DNA from: Thermoanaerobaculaceae bacterium
Lineage (GTDB): Bacteria; Acidobacteriota; Thermoanaerobaculia; Thermoanaerobaculales; Thermoanaerobaculaceae
Assembly: GCA_022865555.1 (NCBI GenBank)
Contig: JALHTD010000468.1
Coordinates: 1 to 5,875 of the forward strand
Reading direction: 5' to 3'
DNA: 5,875 nucleotides
Within the stretch, counting starts at the first letter, position 1. Each line of letters starts with the position of its first letter. The notes below the pieces were generated by a model. The model saw nothing but the letters and a program-made list of their open reading frames with translations. It did no database searches and was not told where the DNA came from. Below are positions 5,176-5,875 of this stretch, piece by piece. The translations under genes were made by a program, and so were the position numbers.

Positions 5176-5875
5176 CTACTTCTTCGCTGGGCCAGGCGGA
5201 GGTCGCAGCAGCAGCTCGCGTCCAGCCGGCGCAAGCCAGGCCACCAGCAGGTCGCGCACCTGCGCGGCCTGGTCGGCCTTCGCCGTGCGCTCGGCGAGCT
5301 CGATGCGCCGAACCACGTGCACCTTCCCGTCTTCGCCTTGCCTCGCGCTGACCTCCACGAGCCCCAGCGGGTTGCTCACGCGCGCCGGCGGTGGCAGTGC
5401 CGCCACGGTCCATCCCCCGGGCAGGGTGAGCGTGACGTCCACGGTCTCGCTGCCGGGTCCCGGCAGCGCAATCGGCGCGAGGCGTCCTGCGGCCGGAAGC
5501 GGCGGCAGTTCCTTATCGACGCCGCCAGGCACACTCGGCGTGGCGAACCTGACCAGGCCGAGGTCGCTCTTCTCGGGCAGCTTGCCCTCGAAGCCCACCT
5601 CGAGCGTGGCCCGCAGGCGCGCCAGGGAGGTGATCTGCTGCGTCTTCGCCTTGGCGCCGGGAACAACCGCGCCAGCCAGCTCCTCGGCGAGCTTCCCGGG
5701 TTCCTGCACCAGCGCCGCCTGCGGGGTCGCGGCACCCGTTGCGACCAGGGCCAGCGAGCCACTCAGGCTGCCGTCGGCCCGCACCTCGGCGACTATCGTG
5801 AGGTCGCGCCGGGACGGGAGGGAGGTCGGGGGCGCTTCGAACCCGGAGCGGGGAACCAGGAGAGGTCCCGCGATC
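5176..5875 (-). CDS. C-terminal part of a probable DUF3857/transglutaminase-like protein (5' end outside window)
   Basis: The frame is open from the right edge to the TGA at 5178-5176, giving 232 visible residues. The visible N-terminal end reads IAGPLLVPRSGFEAPP, then a strand-rich part (RRDLTIVAEVRADGSLSGSLAL). Next come a helical Ala-rich segment, a proline-rich stretch with PLPAAGRLAPIALPGPGS, and a final beta part (ETVDVTLTLPGGWTVAALP, NPLGLVEVSARQG, VHVVRRIELAE). The end (LLLRPPPGPAKK) is basic and proline-rich. This order resembles the region after the transglutaminase core in DUF3857-containing exported proteins: a strand with DGS, a long polar segment, an LP-G-W strand, then a VxRxxxL strand. 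The catalytic Cys-His-Asp part, if present, lies outside the window, so activity cannot be judged. A GTG at 5784 could start a shorter protein, but the frame and the similarity continue upstream of it. It is convergent with the DUF5666-like gene. Confidence 0.55.
   Translation of the reverse strand, partial: IAGPLLVPRSGFEAPPTSLPSRRDLTIVAEVRADGSLSGSLALVATGAATPQAALVQEPGKLAEELAGAVVPGAKAKTQQITSLARLRATLEVGFEGKLPEKSDLGLVRFATPSVPGGVDKELPPLPAAGRLAPIALPGPGSETVDVTLTLPGGWTVAALPPPARVSNPLGLVEVSARQGEDGKVHVVRRIELAERTAKADQAAQVRDLLVAWLAPAGRELLLRPPPGPAKK

Overview
The window is GC-rich and densely coded. It reads as a chromosomal segment of a diderm bacterium, such as an acidobacterium, a myxobacterium or a related uncultured lineage. 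This placement is an inference with low confidence. It rests on GC-rich codon use, an ECF sigma factor coupled to a membrane partner, a VIT/VWA protein with a TonB-like C-terminus, and a transglutaminase-associated protein. No mobile element, CRISPR array, tRNA or rRNA is visible.

Left part (1-902, minus strand): an ECF sigma factor (354-902) overlaps by 4 nt the start of a single-pass membrane protein (1-357, cut by the window edge). The second gene sits where an anti-sigma factor usually sits. The sigma factor start is set by a strong Shine-Dalgarno sequence before a GTG codon, not by the longest open frame.

Intergenic 903-1112 holds, along the minus strand, a large near-perfect palindrome just after the stop of the upstream gene, four heptanucleotide repeats, a short palindrome followed by a T-rich run, and the sigma factor leader.

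Centre (1113-3521, minus strand): an 802-residue exported VIT plus von Willebrand factor A protein with an intact metal site, a glycine-rich linker and a C-terminal module resembling AgmX/PglI/TonB C-terminal domains.

A 176-bp divergent control region (3522-3697) contains an ECF-type promoter candidate facing right and two inverted repeats built from GTCAC/GTGAC words, one of them matching the core of CRP/FNR-family sites.

Right part: a plus-strand exported protein of 463 residues (3698-5089) consists of two tandem DUF5666-like repeats followed by two beta-rich modules that also look duplicated. It ends at a very strong intrinsic terminator (5116-5150). Facing it is the C-terminal end of a minus-strand gene (5176-5875, 5' end outside the window) resembling the C-terminal part of DUF3857/transglutaminase-like proteins.

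Taken together, the window looks like a cell-envelope locus: a sigma/membrane-partner regulatory pair next to exported proteins likely to act in the periplasm or at the cell surface. Whether the sigma factor controls its neighbours is not shown by the sequence, apart from the promoter candidate described here.
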